From Ignavibacteria bacterium UBA2333 (lineage in GTDB: Bacteria; Bacteroidota; Ignavibacteria; Kapaibacteriales; Kapaibacteriaceae): a stretch of DNA of 64,000 bases. Positions 51,106-60,827 of this stretch are shown here, piece after piece. Position numbers and translations under genes: made by a program. The notes beneath the pieces were generated by a model. The model saw only the letters and a program-made list of their open reading frames with translations. It was not told the DNA's origin and did not search any database. The first letter of the stretch is position 1; each line of letters starts with the position of its first letter. The DNA lies in the NCBI GenBank assembly GCA_002344895.1, contig DDUR01000101.1:62001-126000 (forward strand). The letters run 5' to 3'.

Positions 51106-52152
51106 TACAATGGTTTTGGCGGCCATACCTACACCAATAAGTGTAGCGCTGGCATAACCGGTCCAGTTACCATAACCCACAAGATAAAGTCCAGGACAGT
51201 TCACAACGGCCGAATTCCGCAAAGGGATTCGGCCGTCTTCTGTTATCGTCAGGCAAGGGGCAAAGGGGCGCAAGGCTGGACGGAATCCCGTGGCGAAGAT
51301 GACGTCATCGACATGCTCCTCTGTGCCATCACTCCAGATAACACCGGTTGCCGTAAATCGTTCAAACATCATCGTATGATGTAATCGTCCCCTGTCACGA
51401 AGTGCACGTAACGACGGTACCATCACAATGTCGCCCAACGTCGACGTTGGTGTTGTGGCCGATCCAGATTCAATTGCCTTTCGTTTTAAAGATGCTGCGT
51501 CAAACAGCACACGACCGTCAACATCATCGGGAAGGAACGTTGGTGGTTCGCGAACACACCATGTTACATGAGCTACAGCATCGAGATCGGCAAAAATCTG
51601 TGCTCCTGAATTACCACCTCCAACAACAATCACCCGGTGATTCTGAAAACCACGTTGAGATTCATTCTGATCATCTCCTGGGCCACCATAATGGCCACTA
51701 TGGAGAATACGACCCGTATAGGAATCAATTCCGTCGATGTTGGGAAGGACTGGTTCTGACCACGTGCCAGTGCACCCCACAACGTGATCAGCTTCAAACG
51801 CGCCTTCTGATGTTTCGAGACGGAACCCATCATTGATAGGTGCAACAGAAACAACGTTTACGGGACGTCGGATATCAAATCCATACCGCTGCTCATACGA
51901 AGCCAGGTACGACAGTGCTTCGTCACGTGTGGGATAAAGGTCCTTTGTGGGTGGAAAGAACATTCCCGGTAGTGTCGATGCCTCACGAGGGGAAAAGAGA
52001 ACCAGTGATGGCCACGTATGACGCCATGCGCCTCCTGGTCCTTGTTCGGCATCTAACAACACGACGTCAGCAATTCCTGCCCGACGCAGTGTATAGGCTA
52101 CAGCAAGTCCTGCTTGACCAGCACCAACGATGATCCAGCTATGTCGTTCCAT
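51079..52152 (-). CDS. FAD-dependent monooxygenase-like flavoprotein
   Basis: 357 residues from ATG 52152 (MERHSWIIVGAGQAGLA). Two Rossmann dinucleotide sites: FAD site IIVGAGQAGLAVAY at about 6-19 and NAD(P) site VIVVGGGNSGAQIFADL at about 168-184. Between them are FSPREASTLPGMFFPPTKD and DHVVGCTGTWSEP, the pattern of the YhhW/CzcO-like and flavin-containing monooxygenase-like group. The substrate is unknown. Convergent with atpC, overlapping by 27 bases and sharing no terminator, and divergent from guaB by 87 bases. A G-run motif at 51257 codes for RPFAPC. Confidence 0.85.
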   Translation of the reverse strand: MERHSWIIVGAGQAGLAVAYTLRRAGIADVVLLDAEQGPGGAWRHTWPSLVLFSPREASTLPGMFFPPTKDLYPTRDEALSYLASYEQRYGFDIRRPVNVVSVAPINDGFRLETSEGAFEADHVVGCTGTWSEPVLPNIDGIDSYTGRILHSGHYGGPGDDQNESQRGFQNHRVIVVGGGNSGAQIFADLDAVAHVTWCVREPPTFLPDDVDGRVLFDAASLKRKAIESGSATTPTSTLGDIVMVPSLRALRDRGRLHHTMMFERFTATGVIWSDGTEEHVDDVIFATGFRPALRPFAPCLTITEDGRIPLRNSAVVNCPGLYLVGYGNWTGYASATLIGVGMAAKTIVSDLDTSRS

Positions 52153-52228
52153 GACTGCGAACATCGCCAATGTCGACATCATTTGGCGTGACATCGTCAC
52201 GCACACTGTGTACAACCTCTTCGTGTTG

Positions 52229-52237
52229 TATTTTTGC
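52229..52237 (+). promoter_or_regulatory. -10/-7-type element (TATTTTTGC), leaderless guaB
   Basis: Exact TAnnTTTG plus C. The first T is 11 bases before the guaB ATG at 52240, with no Shine-Dalgarno. Confidence 0.55.
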
Positions 52238-52239
52238 AA

Positions 52240-53709
52240 ATGGCAACCTCAAAGATGCTCAGCGAAGGCATTACCTTCGACGATGTTCTCCTCGTCCCCC
52301 GCTACTCCGAAACACTTCCGCGTGATGCCGATACAACGGCACACTTAACGCGTAATATCACGTTACGTATTCCCATCGTCAGTGCTGCGATGGACACCGT
52401 AACCGAGTCGGCAATGTCCATTGCTCTTGCCCGTGAGGGCGGAATTGGCATTGTCCATAAAAACATGTCGATTGCACGCCAGGCCGAAGAGATCGACAAG
52501 GTCAAACGTTCCGAAAGCGGAATGATTCGTAAGCCGATCACGATGCGTGCTACCGACACCGTGGGCCAAGCTCAGGAGCTTATGACGCGATATAAGGTCT
52601 CTGGCTTTCCCGTTGTCGATGAAGAGTTTCGGCTCGTTGGAATCGTAACAAACCGCGACATGCGTTTTGCGAACGACAGATCAGAATCTGTCGAAAACAT
52701 CATGACGCGTCATAGTCTGATTACTGCGCCACTCGGAACAACACTAGAAGGCGCTGAGAGAATTCTCCAGGAACATCGTATTGAGAAATTGCCGATTGTT
52801 GATGATCACGGACTGCTCGTCGGACTCATGACGGTAAAGGATATTCAGAAAAAGAAGAAGTATCCTCGTTCAGCAAAGGATGAACAGGGCCGCCTTCGAG
52901 TGGGTGCAGCTGTTGGAATTGCTGCTGACACGGAAGAACGTGTTCAAGCGCTTGTTGACGCCGGCGTAGATGTTGTCATCGTTGACACGGCACACGGACA
53001 CACGCGCGGCGTTATGTCGATGGTTCGTGCTTTAAAAACGCGCTTCTCCTCGCTCGATGTTATCGCAGGCAATATTGGCACTGCCGAAGCAGCAAAGGCA
53101 CTCATCGACAGTGGAGCAGATGCTGTTAAGGTTGGTATAGGTCCAGGCTCGATATGTACAACTCGTATCGTTGCCGGCGTTGGTGTTCCGCAGATTACGG
53201 CTGTGATGAATGTGGTAGAAGAGGCCTCAAAACATGGTATACCGGTGATTGCCGATGGTGGTATCAAACAGACGGGTGACGTTGCCAAGGCAATTGCAGC
53301 AGGTGCTGACACGATTATGATTGGCGGTATGCTTGCCGGTCACGAAGAATCACCTGGTGAAAAGGTATTGCTCGAAGGCCGTGCCTACAAGATGTATCGT
53401 GGAATGGGAAGTCAAGGGGCAATGGGGCAAGGTTCTGCTGATCGGTATTTCCAGGACGTAGAAGACGAGATCAGTAAACTCGTCCCCGAAGGAATTGAAG
53501 GACGTGTACCGTTTAAGGGATCCGTAAGTGACACCATCTATCAGATCGTTGGTGGATTACGTGCGGCCATGGGATACTGTGGATGCGCATCGATTCCGGA
53601 CATGCAGCGTGATGCACGGTTCGTACGTATGACGGCGGCCGGTTTGCGGGAATCACATCCGCACGACATCATCATCACAAAAGAATCTCCGAATTACTTT
53701 ACGCGCTAA
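52240..53709 (+). CDS. guaB: Inosine-5'-monophosphate dehydrogenase
   Basis: 489 residues from ATG 52240 (MATSKMLSEGITFDDVLLVPR). A TTG six bases earlier is less likely. TIM-barrel IMPDH with two CBS domains inserted (about 95-210; RKPITMRATDTVGQAQELM, IMTRHSLITAPLGTTLEGA). Catalytic Cys lies in GPGSICTTRIVAGVG (about 310), and the flap GMGSQGAMGQGSADRYF is present. It makes XMP for guanine nucleotides. Followed eight bases later by an M24 peptidase and then a glycosyltransferase in the same operon. The promoter element sits 11 bases before the start. Confidence 0.97.
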   Translation: MATSKMLSEGITFDDVLLVPRYSETLPRDADTTAHLTRNITLRIPIVSAAMDTVTESAMSIALAREGGIGIVHKNMSIARQAEEIDKVKRSESGMIRKPITMRATDTVGQAQELMTRYKVSGFPVVDEEFRLVGIVTNRDMRFANDRSESVENIMTRHSLITAPLGTTLEGAERILQEHRIEKLPIVDDHGLLVGLMTVKDIQKKKKYPRSAKDEQGRLRVGAAVGIAADTEERVQALVDAGVDVVIVDTAHGHTRGVMSMVRALKTRFSSLDVIAGNIGTAEAAKALIDSGADAVKVGIGPGSICTTRIVAGVGVPQITAVMNVVEEASKHGIPVIADGGIKQTGDVAKAIAAGADTIMIGGMLAGHEESPGEKVLLEGRAYKMYRGMGSQGAMGQGSADRYFQDVEDEISKLVPEGIEGRVPFKGSVSDTIYQIVGGLRAAMGYCGCASIPDMQRDARFVRMTAAGLRESHPHDIIITKESPNYFTR

Positions 53710-53717
53710 AGCCCACC

Positions 53718-54821
53718 ATGAAAACCTCCTCACAGCAGACTGCCCGAGTCGAACGTATTGCCGCCCTTCGCAAGGAAATGAAGAAGTCAGGTGTTGATGC
53801 CTTTGTTGTTAATCACACAACGGCACTTCGATACATGTTTGGTTTCTCCGGCTCAACAGCGATGGCCATCGTGACGAAGTCAAAAATCCACTTCTTTACG
53901 AACGACCTTTATGCCGTTCAAGTAGAAAAGGAAGTGACAGGTCTCGACGGACTCACGATTCATATCGACAGGCAATGGTGGAACCTCGTCAAGACGGCAA
54001 AACTTGCTGCGAAATGGACAAGTCTGGGATTTGACCCAACACGTACAACCGTATCTGCACTTGCGGGCATAAAGAAGGCTATCGCACCGGCAAAACTTGT
54101 GGAAATGCCTACGGTGACGGATCGAATCATTCGCGTAAAGTCGAAAGATGAGATTAAGGCAATTGGCGAAGCAGCCACCATGGCGAGTACAGCCTATGAG
54201 ATGATGCTCGGACGTGTTGCTGCCGGAATGAAGGAACGCGATGTGGCAACGATGCTGGCCACGGCAACGCGCGAATTAGGTTCCGAGGCTGACGCATTCG
54301 ATATCATCGTTGTTGCCGGTGCACGCAGTGCCATGCCTCACGGGCGTGCAAGTGATGCCATCATTCGCAAAGGTGACGTCGTAACAGTTGATTTTGGTTG
54401 TCGTGTGCGCGGTCTGCATAGTGACATGACGCGTACATTCTGCATTGGTACACCCAAACAGCAGGTTATGGACGTCTTCGCTGTACTCTACGATGCTCAC
54501 CTCTCAGCACTTGATGCAGCTCAGGCAGGTATTACTGCGGGCGATCTTGATGCAGCTGCGAGAAACATTATCGACAAAGCAGGATATGGCGAATACTTCC
54601 GTCATTCACTCGGCCATGGTCTTGGATATGAAGTTCACGAATATCCGCGCGTAGCCCACGGTAACTCAGCAGAGGTCCTTGAACCAGGGATGGTGATCAC
54701 CATCGAACCGGGTATCTACCTACCCGGCAAGTTTGGTATGCGCGTCGAAGACGACGTTGTCATCGGCACCAAAGCTCCCTCCATCCTCACCACTGCACCA
54801 CGCGAACTCGTGATCGTCTGA
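53718..54821 (+). CDS. M24-family Xaa-Pro peptidase
   Basis: 367 residues. An N-terminal creatinase-type domain is followed by the pita-bread peptidase domain with the dinuclear metal ligands: VTVDFGCRVRGLHSDMTRTF (Asp, Asp), HSLGHGLGYEVHEYP (His), MVITIEPGIYLP (Glu) and GMRVEDDVVI (Glu). It matches the Xaa-Pro aminopeptidase/dipeptidase (PepP/PepQ-like) family, cytoplasmic peptide turnover. It is located between guaB and a glycosyltransferase, with gaps of eight and six bases. Confidence 0.93.
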   Translation: MKTSSQQTARVERIAALRKEMKKSGVDAFVVNHTTALRYMFGFSGSTAMAIVTKSKIHFFTNDLYAVQVEKEVTGLDGLTIHIDRQWWNLVKTAKLAAKWTSLGFDPTRTTVSALAGIKKAIAPAKLVEMPTVTDRIIRVKSKDEIKAIGEAATMASTAYEMMLGRVAAGMKERDVATMLATATRELGSEADAFDIIVVAGARSAMPHGRASDAIIRKGDVVTVDFGCRVRGLHSDMTRTFCIGTPKQQVMDVFAVLYDAHLSALDAAQAGITAGDLDAAARNIIDKAGYGEYFRHSLGHGLGYEVHEYPRVAHGNSAEVLEPGMVITIEPGIYLPGKFGMRVEDDVVIGTKAPSILTTAPRELVIV

Positions 54822-54827
54822 CCTCCG

Positions 54828-56099
54828 ATGACATACCGAAACGTCCTCGTTCTGGCCTATTACTTTCCGCCGATGGGCCTGAGCGGTGTTCAGCGCATTA
54901 CAAAATTTGTAAAGTATCTACCCGAGTTCGGGTGGAAGCCCCACGTTGTAACGACGGGGCCCGTAGCCTATTATGCTCACGATGAATCGCTGCTTGAAGA
55001 CATTGAAGGCCGCGACGTTGCCGTGTATCGTACGGCAGGTAAGGATCCGAACTCACTACTGGCGCGCAAAGGCACCATACGGATGCCGCGCGAGATCATT
55101 CGGAAAACTCTTAGCCGTATCAGTAACACTCTGTTTATTCCAGATAACAAGAAGGGCTGGGCAAAACAGGCCATGACAATAGCACGAGAAATAATTGCTC
55201 GTGAGAATATCGACGTCATCTTTGTTAGTGGTCCCCCATTCTCAGCCATGATTGCTGGTGCCCAACTCGCTGAAGAGTTTGGTATCCCACTTGTTGTTGA
55301 CTACAGAGATCTGTGGTACGGGAATCAGTTCACCTTTTATCCAACACCATGGCATGCTCATCAGAACAAAGAGAAGGAGTTCGACGTCTTAAAGCATGCA
55401 TCGCGTGTTACCGTAACGAATCGACGGATGAAGGAAGTGATGATCACGAACTATCCTCATCTCGCCTTTGATGACGTAATCATCGTTCCGCATGGATATG
55501 ACTCGGATGATTTTAGCGCATCGTCGCGTTCATCAGAATCATTTACGTTGACGTATACAGGTACGTTCTACGACTTTGTAACACCTAGGTTTTTTTTCCG
55601 TGCTGTTGCGAAGTTTATGAAGGAACATCCGACGGCTCCACTTGAACTTCACTTTGCCGGAATCCTTCGTGACGAATACGTCAAGATTGCTCGACGTCTT
55701 GGTATCGCTGACAGGATTGTACATCACGGATATCTGCCACACCGTGAAAGTACATCACTCCTTCAATCGTCTACCGCTTTATGGATGATGGTTGGCAATG
55801 TCCGTAACGCAGATACGGTATCATCGGGAAAACTCTACGAGTATTTTGGCTCACGCAAACCACTTCTTGTGAGTGTTGGTGAAGGCGCTCTCCGGAAGGA
55901 TGCCGAACGTTATGGAGCTTCGTGGATTACACAGCCGGATGATGTTGACGCCATTGCTCAATCAATCGCAGAGATCTATGCGCACTGGCGCAAAGGCACC
56001 TTGCCAACGCCGAACGAAGACGTTGTCCAAGGTTTCCATCGCCGGACGATTACAGATAGTCTTGCTCGTGTACTCGCGATGGCCACCCGCGTCTCATGA
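54828..56099 (+). CDS. GT4-like glycosyltransferase
   Basis: 423 residues with the GT-B fold. N-terminal VLVLAYYFPPMGLSGVQRITKFVKYL is the acceptor-side start often seen in sugar transferases of this type. FVSGPPFSAMIAGAQLAEEFGIPLVVDYRDLW and the C-terminal YTGTFYDFVTPRFFFRAVAKF, and VSSGKLYEYFGSRKPLLV, give the donor-site GK(L)YEY..-K loop. It transfers a sugar from a nucleotide donor, probably to an envelope glycan or glycolipid. Six bases after the peptidase gene. Its last six bases overlap the convergent Fe-S oxidoreductase gene. Confidence 0.88.
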   Translation: MTYRNVLVLAYYFPPMGLSGVQRITKFVKYLPEFGWKPHVVTTGPVAYYAHDESLLEDIEGRDVAVYRTAGKDPNSLLARKGTIRMPREIIRKTLSRISNTLFIPDNKKGWAKQAMTIAREIIARENIDVIFVSGPPFSAMIAGAQLAEEFGIPLVVDYRDLWYGNQFTFYPTPWHAHQNKEKEFDVLKHASRVTVTNRRMKEVMITNYPHLAFDDVIIVPHGYDSDDFSASSRSSESFTLTYTGTFYDFVTPRFFFRAVAKFMKEHPTAPLELHFAGILRDEYVKIARRLGIADRIVHHGYLPHRESTSLLQSSTALWMMVGNVRNADTVSSGKLYEYFGSRKPLLVSVGEGALRKDAERYGASWITQPDDVDAIAQSIAEIYAHWRKGTLPTPNEDVVQGFHRRTITDSLARVLAMATRVS

Positions 56100-58133
56100 T
56101 CGGTTAACGGCCTCAAGTACGATTTCGGCAACGTCTGCGATACGTACATCATCAACACGCTCGGCTGCCTTAACACCGTCCGTAATCATCGTTGTGCAAA
56201 ACGGACAGTTCACAGCAATTGTCGCTGCGCCAGTTTCCAGTAGTTCCTGTGTACGTACGATGTTGACACGATCACCAACGTGTTCTTCCATAAACATGCG
56301 TCCACCACCAGCACCACAACAGAGACCACGGTCCTTGTTCCGTGGGGCTTCAAGAATGGTTAAGCCAGGGACATTCTCGAGTGTTGCCCGTGGAGCTTCA
56401 TACTCGTCGTTGTACCGACCCAGATAACATGAGTCGTGATACGTGATGGTATCGTTTGATACCTTTGAACGATCAATATTGAGTCTTCCCGAATCAATGA
56501 GTTCCTTGATAAACTGCGTGTGATGTTTTACGTCGGCTGTATATCCAAACTCAGGATACTCGTTTCGTAATGTGTTAAAACAGTGCGGACACGTCGTGAC
56601 GATATTCTTGATGTCATATCGCCGGAACGTTTCAATGTTTGTCTTGGTGAGCATGTCAGCGAGGTATTCATTACCCGTTCGACGTGCCACGTCTCCTGTG
56701 CAGTTCTCCTCAGTACCAAGAATTCGGAACTCAACTCCAGCGAGCGTCATGAGCTCGGCAAAGGCCTTGGTTACCTTCTTAGCCCGTTCATCGTACGAAC
56801 CAGCACATCCTACCCAGAACAAGACTTCCATTGTCGGGTCTTCAGCAACAGTCTTTACACCAGTACCCTCCGTCCATGCAGCACGGTCCGACTGTCCAAA
56901 TCCACCCCACGGTACGGAATTCGTTTCCATGTTACCGTAGATGTCTGGAAGCAGCGCAGATTCATCATTAAACGCCGATTCCATCATCACCATACTTCTG
57001 CGCATGCCAACAATTGCAGGCACATGTTCAATATTCACCGGGCATTCTTGCATACATGCGCCGCACGTTGTGCAGGCCCACAATGCATCAGGATTAACGT
57101 AGTCACCAATGAGCTTTTTATCCCAAATGGCCTGTTCTTCCGTGGTTAACTCCTGACCTGCATTCTTTTTTAGTACCAGTGGGGCCTTATCAATCGTTCG
57201 ATCATGAATGGCAATAATGATACCCCGTGGATCCAACACCTTTCCCGTTTGGTTGGCCGGACAAACACTCGTACAGCGTCCACAATGTGTACATGTATAT
57301 CCGTCGAGTAACGACTTCCACGTCAGGTCTTCAACATCAACAACGCCAAACTTCTCGATGCCTTCTTCTTCAAAGTTTATGGGCTTCATGGCATTTGTCG
57401 GGCCAAGAGGTCCAAGGAATACATTAGGTATCGACGTTAGTACATGCAGGTGCTTTGAATACGGCAGGTAGTTCATAAAGCCCAGGATCAGCACTGCATG
57501 TGTCCACCAGGCAAACGAAAAAATCACGTGTGGTGCCGACGAACCAGGTTCAAATAGTGACGCTAATGCTTCTCCGAAAGGGGCTGAAAAGGGGCGAACA
57601 GCCCACTGGAAGTCTTCACCAAACACTGAGGCACGGAGTCCGTTCTGGATAAAGAGTGCCGTAACAATCGTAAAAATTGTCAGCAGGATGAGACCGGCTT
57701 CAACCTTCTCACCTTCCACCTGCAAACGACGTACCTTGGAAACGTATCGTCGCCACAGTGACATCATCGTACCAAGGATAATTAGCACACAGAAGATGTC
57801 CGTGAGAATTGTTATTCCTGAGTAAACAGGTCCCAGGAAGCTAAAGGACCATCCTTCATGGAGACCTTCAAGGATCATCTCTGCTGCACTAAACAACAGG
57901 ACCAAGAAGCCCCAGAAGATTCCTGCGTGAATCGGGCCAGCTACTTTATCGCGCAGAATCTTGCTCTGTCCGAATCCAACGACAAGTACCGTACGGATAC
58001 GTTCTCCAAGTCGGTCCCAACGTACGTCAGGTCGGCCGATACGTAACCAATCGATCAAACGTTTGGCACTTCGAGCGAAAACGCCGATGGCTGTGAGAAG
58101 AACGAGAATGAAGATGATGTTCTGTACGGTCAT
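56094..58133 (-). CDS. HdrD/GlcF-like membrane Fe-S oxidoreductase
   Basis: 679 residues. The N-terminal 250 residues have six membrane helices of NarI-like/cytochrome b type (IIFILVLLTAIGVFARSAKR; HAGIFWGFLVLLFSAAEMI) with candidate heme histidines. A double 4Fe-4S domain follows (CTHCGRCTSVCP and CTTCGACMQECP). Two CCG domains come next (FWVGCAGSYDERA with CTGD, and CPHCFNTLRNEYPE with CCGAGGGRM). This layout fits membrane oxidoreductases that link ETF or lactate/glycolate dehydrogenase-type electron flow to quinone. It may take electrons from the beta-oxidation enzymes coded nearby. Partners are inferred. A promoter-like element lies at 58167. Confidence 0.9.
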   Translation of the reverse strand: MTVQNIIFILVLLTAIGVFARSAKRLIDWLRIGRPDVRWDRLGERIRTVLVVGFGQSKILRDKVAGPIHAGIFWGFLVLLFSAAEMILEGLHEGWSFSFLGPVYSGITILTDIFCVLIILGTMMSLWRRYVSKVRRLQVEGEKVEAGLILLTIFTIVTALFIQNGLRASVFGEDFQWAVRPFSAPFGEALASLFEPGSSAPHVIFSFAWWTHAVLILGFMNYLPYSKHLHVLTSIPNVFLGPLGPTNAMKPINFEEEGIEKFGVVDVEDLTWKSLLDGYTCTHCGRCTSVCPANQTGKVLDPRGIIIAIHDRTIDKAPLVLKKNAGQELTTEEQAIWDKKLIGDYVNPDALWACTTCGACMQECPVNIEHVPAIVGMRRSMVMMESAFNDESALLPDIYGNMETNSVPWGGFGQSDRAAWTEGTGVKTVAEDPTMEVLFWVGCAGSYDERAKKVTKAFAELMTLAGVEFRILGTEENCTGDVARRTGNEYLADMLTKTNIETFRRYDIKNIVTTCPHCFNTLRNEYPEFGYTADVKHHTQFIKELIDSGRLNIDRSKVSNDTITYHDSCYLGRYNDEYEAPRATLENVPGLTILEAPRNKDRGLCCGAGGGRMFMEEHVGDRVNIVRTQELLETGAATIAVNCPFCTTMITDGVKAAERVDDVRIADVAEIVLEAVNRS

Positions 58134-58166
58134 GATGTTGCTGTCCCTTGATGCTGCCCCGAATGC

Positions 58167-58175
58167 GCGAAAATA
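58167..58175 (-). promoter_or_regulatory. -10/-7-type element (TATTTTCGC) before the Fe-S oxidoreductase
   Basis: Matches TAnnTTCG plus C on the minus strand, 42 bases before the ATG at 58133. The divergent gene's element starts 11 bases away. Confidence 0.5.
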
Positions 58176-58185
58176 CCCAAAACGC

Positions 58186-58194
58186 TACCTTTGT
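58186..58194 (+). promoter_or_regulatory. -10/-7-type element (TACCTTTGT) before the CoA-transferase
   Basis: Exact TAnnTTTG plus pyrimidine, 30 bases before the ATG at 58216. Together with the minus-strand element it forms a compact divergent promoter in an 82-base spacer. Confidence 0.5.
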
Positions 58195-58215
58195 TCCCGC
58201 ACTCATCTCTACTCC

Positions 58216-59493
58216 ATGTCAAGATTCACCACGGCCGAAGAAGCCATTGCCGCTGTACAGTCTGGAAACAGGCTCTATCTCCATAGTGTGGCAGCCGTTC
58301 CGCACGTCCTCATCAGCGAACTCATTCGACAAGCTCCGCGTCTAAAAAACGTTGAAATTGTCCATTTGCACACGGAAGGTCCAGCCCCTTATACAGCCCC
58401 TTCCTATGCAGATAGTTTTCGTGTGAACTGTCTTTTTATCGGCGCAAACACCCGAGCAGCCGTCCAAGAAGGACGTGCAGACTACACACCAGTCTTTCTG
58501 AGCGAGATACCTGGACTCTTCCGTAGCGGCTTATTGGACGTCGATGTAGCCCTCATACATGTGAGTCCGCCGGACAAACATGGCTACTGCTCCCTTGGTG
58601 TGACCGTTGAAGCAGCGCATGCAGCCCTTAACACGGCTGAAGTTGTTATCGCCCAGGTAAATCCACAAATGCCGCGAACACATGGAGATGCTCTGATTCA
58701 TGTTGATCGTCTTACCTACATGGTAAAGGTTGACGTTGAAATTCCGGAGACACCTCCACCTCATCTCGGTGACGTTGAACGGGCCATTGGACGTCACGTT
58801 GCAACGTTGGTCAATAACGGAGCGACACTTCAGATGGGCATTGGAGCCATTCCTGACGCTGTCCTTCGCGAACTTCATGGCCATAAGGATTTGGGAATTC
58901 ACACGGAAATGTTCAGCGACGGACTCATCGACCTCGTTGAGTCTGGTGTCGTAAATGGCCGCTGTAAGACTATTCATCCCAATCGTATCGTTGCCACGTT
59001 CGTGATGGGATCACGTCGTGTTTATGACTTTGTTGACGACAATCCAATGGTCACCATGCTGGATGTCGCCTACGTAAACGATCCGACCGTTATTGCACGG
59101 AATCCACAAATGACGGCTATCAATAGTGCTATCGAGGTTGACCTGACAGGTCAGGTATGTGCCGATAGTATCGGTACGATGCCCTACAGTGGTGTTGGCG
59201 GTCAGGTTGACTTTATTCGAGGAGCAGCTGTATCTGAGGGCGGGAGACCAATTATCGCTCTGCCGTCGCGCACATCAAAGGGAGTGTCTCGAATCGTATC
59301 AATGTTAAAACCAGGGGCAGGTGTGGTAACATCTCGAGCACACGTGCACTACGTTGTAACGGAACATGGTATTGCCGAACTCCATGGACGCACGATTCGC
59401 CAACGCGCAGCGTCACTCATTTCCATCGCACACCCAGACGACCGAGAGACACTACTTCGGGAAGCTCGCGATGTTCACCGACTACGACTATGA
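58216..59493 (+). CDS. Acetyl-CoA hydrolase/4-hydroxybutyrate CoA-transferase family protein
   Basis: 425 residues from ATG 58216 (MSRFTTAEEAIAAVQSGNRLYLHS). Two tandem alpha/beta domains. The first holds VDVALIHVSPPDKHGYCSLG. The second holds GIGAIPDAVLREL, LGIHTEMFSDGLIDLVESG with the active-site Glu, and the YSGVGGQVDFIRGA and VVTEHGIAELHGRT signatures. It transfers CoA between short-chain acyl groups or hydrolyses acetyl-CoA. With the thiolase and acyl-CoA dehydrogenase it suggests butyrate/4-hydroxybutyrate or acetate handling. The stop overlaps the next start (ATGA). A G-run motif at 58384 codes for GPAPYTAPSY. Confidence 0.92.
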   Translation: MSRFTTAEEAIAAVQSGNRLYLHSVAAVPHVLISELIRQAPRLKNVEIVHLHTEGPAPYTAPSYADSFRVNCLFIGANTRAAVQEGRADYTPVFLSEIPGLFRSGLLDVDVALIHVSPPDKHGYCSLGVTVEAAHAALNTAEVVIAQVNPQMPRTHGDALIHVDRLTYMVKVDVEIPETPPPHLGDVERAIGRHVATLVNNGATLQMGIGAIPDAVLRELHGHKDLGIHTEMFSDGLIDLVESGVVNGRCKTIHPNRIVATFVMGSRRVYDFVDDNPMVTMLDVAYVNDPTVIARNPQMTAINSAIEVDLTGQVCADSIGTMPYSGVGGQVDFIRGAAVSEGGRPIIALPSRTSKGVSRIVSMLKPGAGVVTSRAHVHYVVTEHGIAELHGRTIRQRAASLISIAHPDDRETLLREARDVHRLRL

Positions 59494-60827
59494 CCAACAA
59501 AAAATTTGTGACGGTTCTTTCACTCGCATTGTCAGCGTCACTCTCAGCTCCAGGTACGGCGCAGACAGTAGGCACGGCCATTACGCCACCACCACAAGGC
59601 ATAACCACAAGGTCACTTCGGGCTGACGTGATCACCGTTCGTGGTCCCGTCGGTGATCCACGCATACGAGCGGATGTCTACGTTGTGATTCCGTACGAGT
59701 CGATGCAGTTCGAAGCCGTAGCCACGAAGTATGCGGCATCTTGTACAACACACGTCATCGTACGTGACAGTGCTGGTCGAAAACAACTCGATACAATCGT
59801 TACCCGTAGAACTGTTGAATCTGACTACACGGTCACGCGTGGTGCCACTGGCAGTGCAGTTGTCGTTGTCGTTTCGTCGCTTCTCAACGTTGGATCGTAC
59901 AAGGCAGATGTGATCGTTCGGGATGGATTCTCTCGGCGAGAAACGTCATTACAAGTTCCAGTAATTGTGCCTGATCTCTTGAACGATGTACCTACGTTAA
60001 GCACGCCGATGTATGTCACTGAAATCGAGCAGAAGGGCGACAGGTATCGAATTGTTCCATCTATCGGTGATGTTGTTGACCCTGATCTTGGCCGCATCTT
60101 CACGTTCTTTGAGATCTACACCGATAGTATCGGCAAGACGTTTGCCACGTCATGGAATGTTCGATCAGCTGATGGACGTGTACTCGGAACTGGCACTGGT
60201 CCCAACGTATCCTGTTCAACACGAGCTGTGCAAACCTTCATTCCCGTGAACATTTCATCGCGACCGATTCCTGGTCGATACGACTTAACAATACAACTTC
60301 ACCCGGTGAATGCCGAGGGTCAAGCTGATACAACGCGAATCGAGGGTAAGCGAACCCGACCCTGGATTGTACCTCGTTCTGCCCGGGGAACGGTCCTCAC
60401 AGACCTCGTAAAGGCCATCCGTCAGCTCGTGTACATTGCAGAACAGAAAGACCTTGACTACATCGACGGTGCGACAAATGATCAAGACCGTGAGGCTCGC
60501 TTTGAGGATTTCTGGAAGCGTCAGGATCCAACACCTGGAACTGTCCGTAACGAAGCTTTTGATGACTATTATAGTCGGATAGAAGCAGCAAACAAACGAT
60601 TTACCAGTTATGCCGATGGCTGGATGACTGACATGGGTCGCATCTTTGTTGTCTACGGTGAGCCAACACAAATTGACCGCGGCTCGTCGGTAAATGGTGT
60701 GACAGTTTGGGTACGGTGGACCTACACAAACGGCCAGCAGTTTGTCTTTGAAGACTCAACGGGATTCGGCGACTTTCGTCTTCGAACGCCAGTTTCACTA
60801 AGTGTAAAGTATAAGTACCGTCGTTAA
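59490..60827 (+). CDS. Secreted GWxTD-domain protein
   Basis: 445 residues. Signal peptide MTNKKFVTVLSLALSASLSAPGTAQ. The C-terminal part carries the GWxTD signature, DGWMTDMGRIFVVYGEPTQI (about 380-400), preceded by the FWKRQDPTPGTVRNEAF segment that marks the family. The N-terminal region is beta-rich (DVYVVIPYESMQFEA). GWxTD proteins occur widely in FCB bacteria and are thought to be envelope-associated; function is not established. Translation is coupled to the CoA-transferase gene. A repeat array begins directly at its stop codon. Confidence 0.88.
   Translation: MTNKKFVTVLSLALSASLSAPGTAQTVGTAITPPPQGITTRSLRADVITVRGPVGDPRIRADVYVVIPYESMQFEAVATKYAASCTTHVIVRDSAGRKQLDTIVTRRTVESDYTVTRGATGSAVVVVVSSLLNVGSYKADVIVRDGFSRRETSLQVPVIVPDLLNDVPTLSTPMYVTEIEQKGDRYRIVPSIGDVVDPDLGRIFTFFEIYTDSIGKTFATSWNVRSADGRVLGTGTGPNVSCSTRAVQTFIPVNISSRPIPGRYDLTIQLHPVNAEGQADTTRIEGKRTRPWIVPRSARGTVLTDLVKAIRQLVYIAEQKDLDYIDGATNDQDREARFEDFWKRQDPTPGTVRNEAFDDYYSRIEAANKRFTSYADGWMTDMGRIFVVYGEPTQIDRGSSVNGVTVWVRWTYTNGQQFVFEDSTGFGDFRLRTPVSLSVKYKYRR

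Noticed and set aside
52141..52239. Riboswitch before guaB
   Set aside because: The spacer is short and the promoter element is directly before the ATG; no room for a leader structure.
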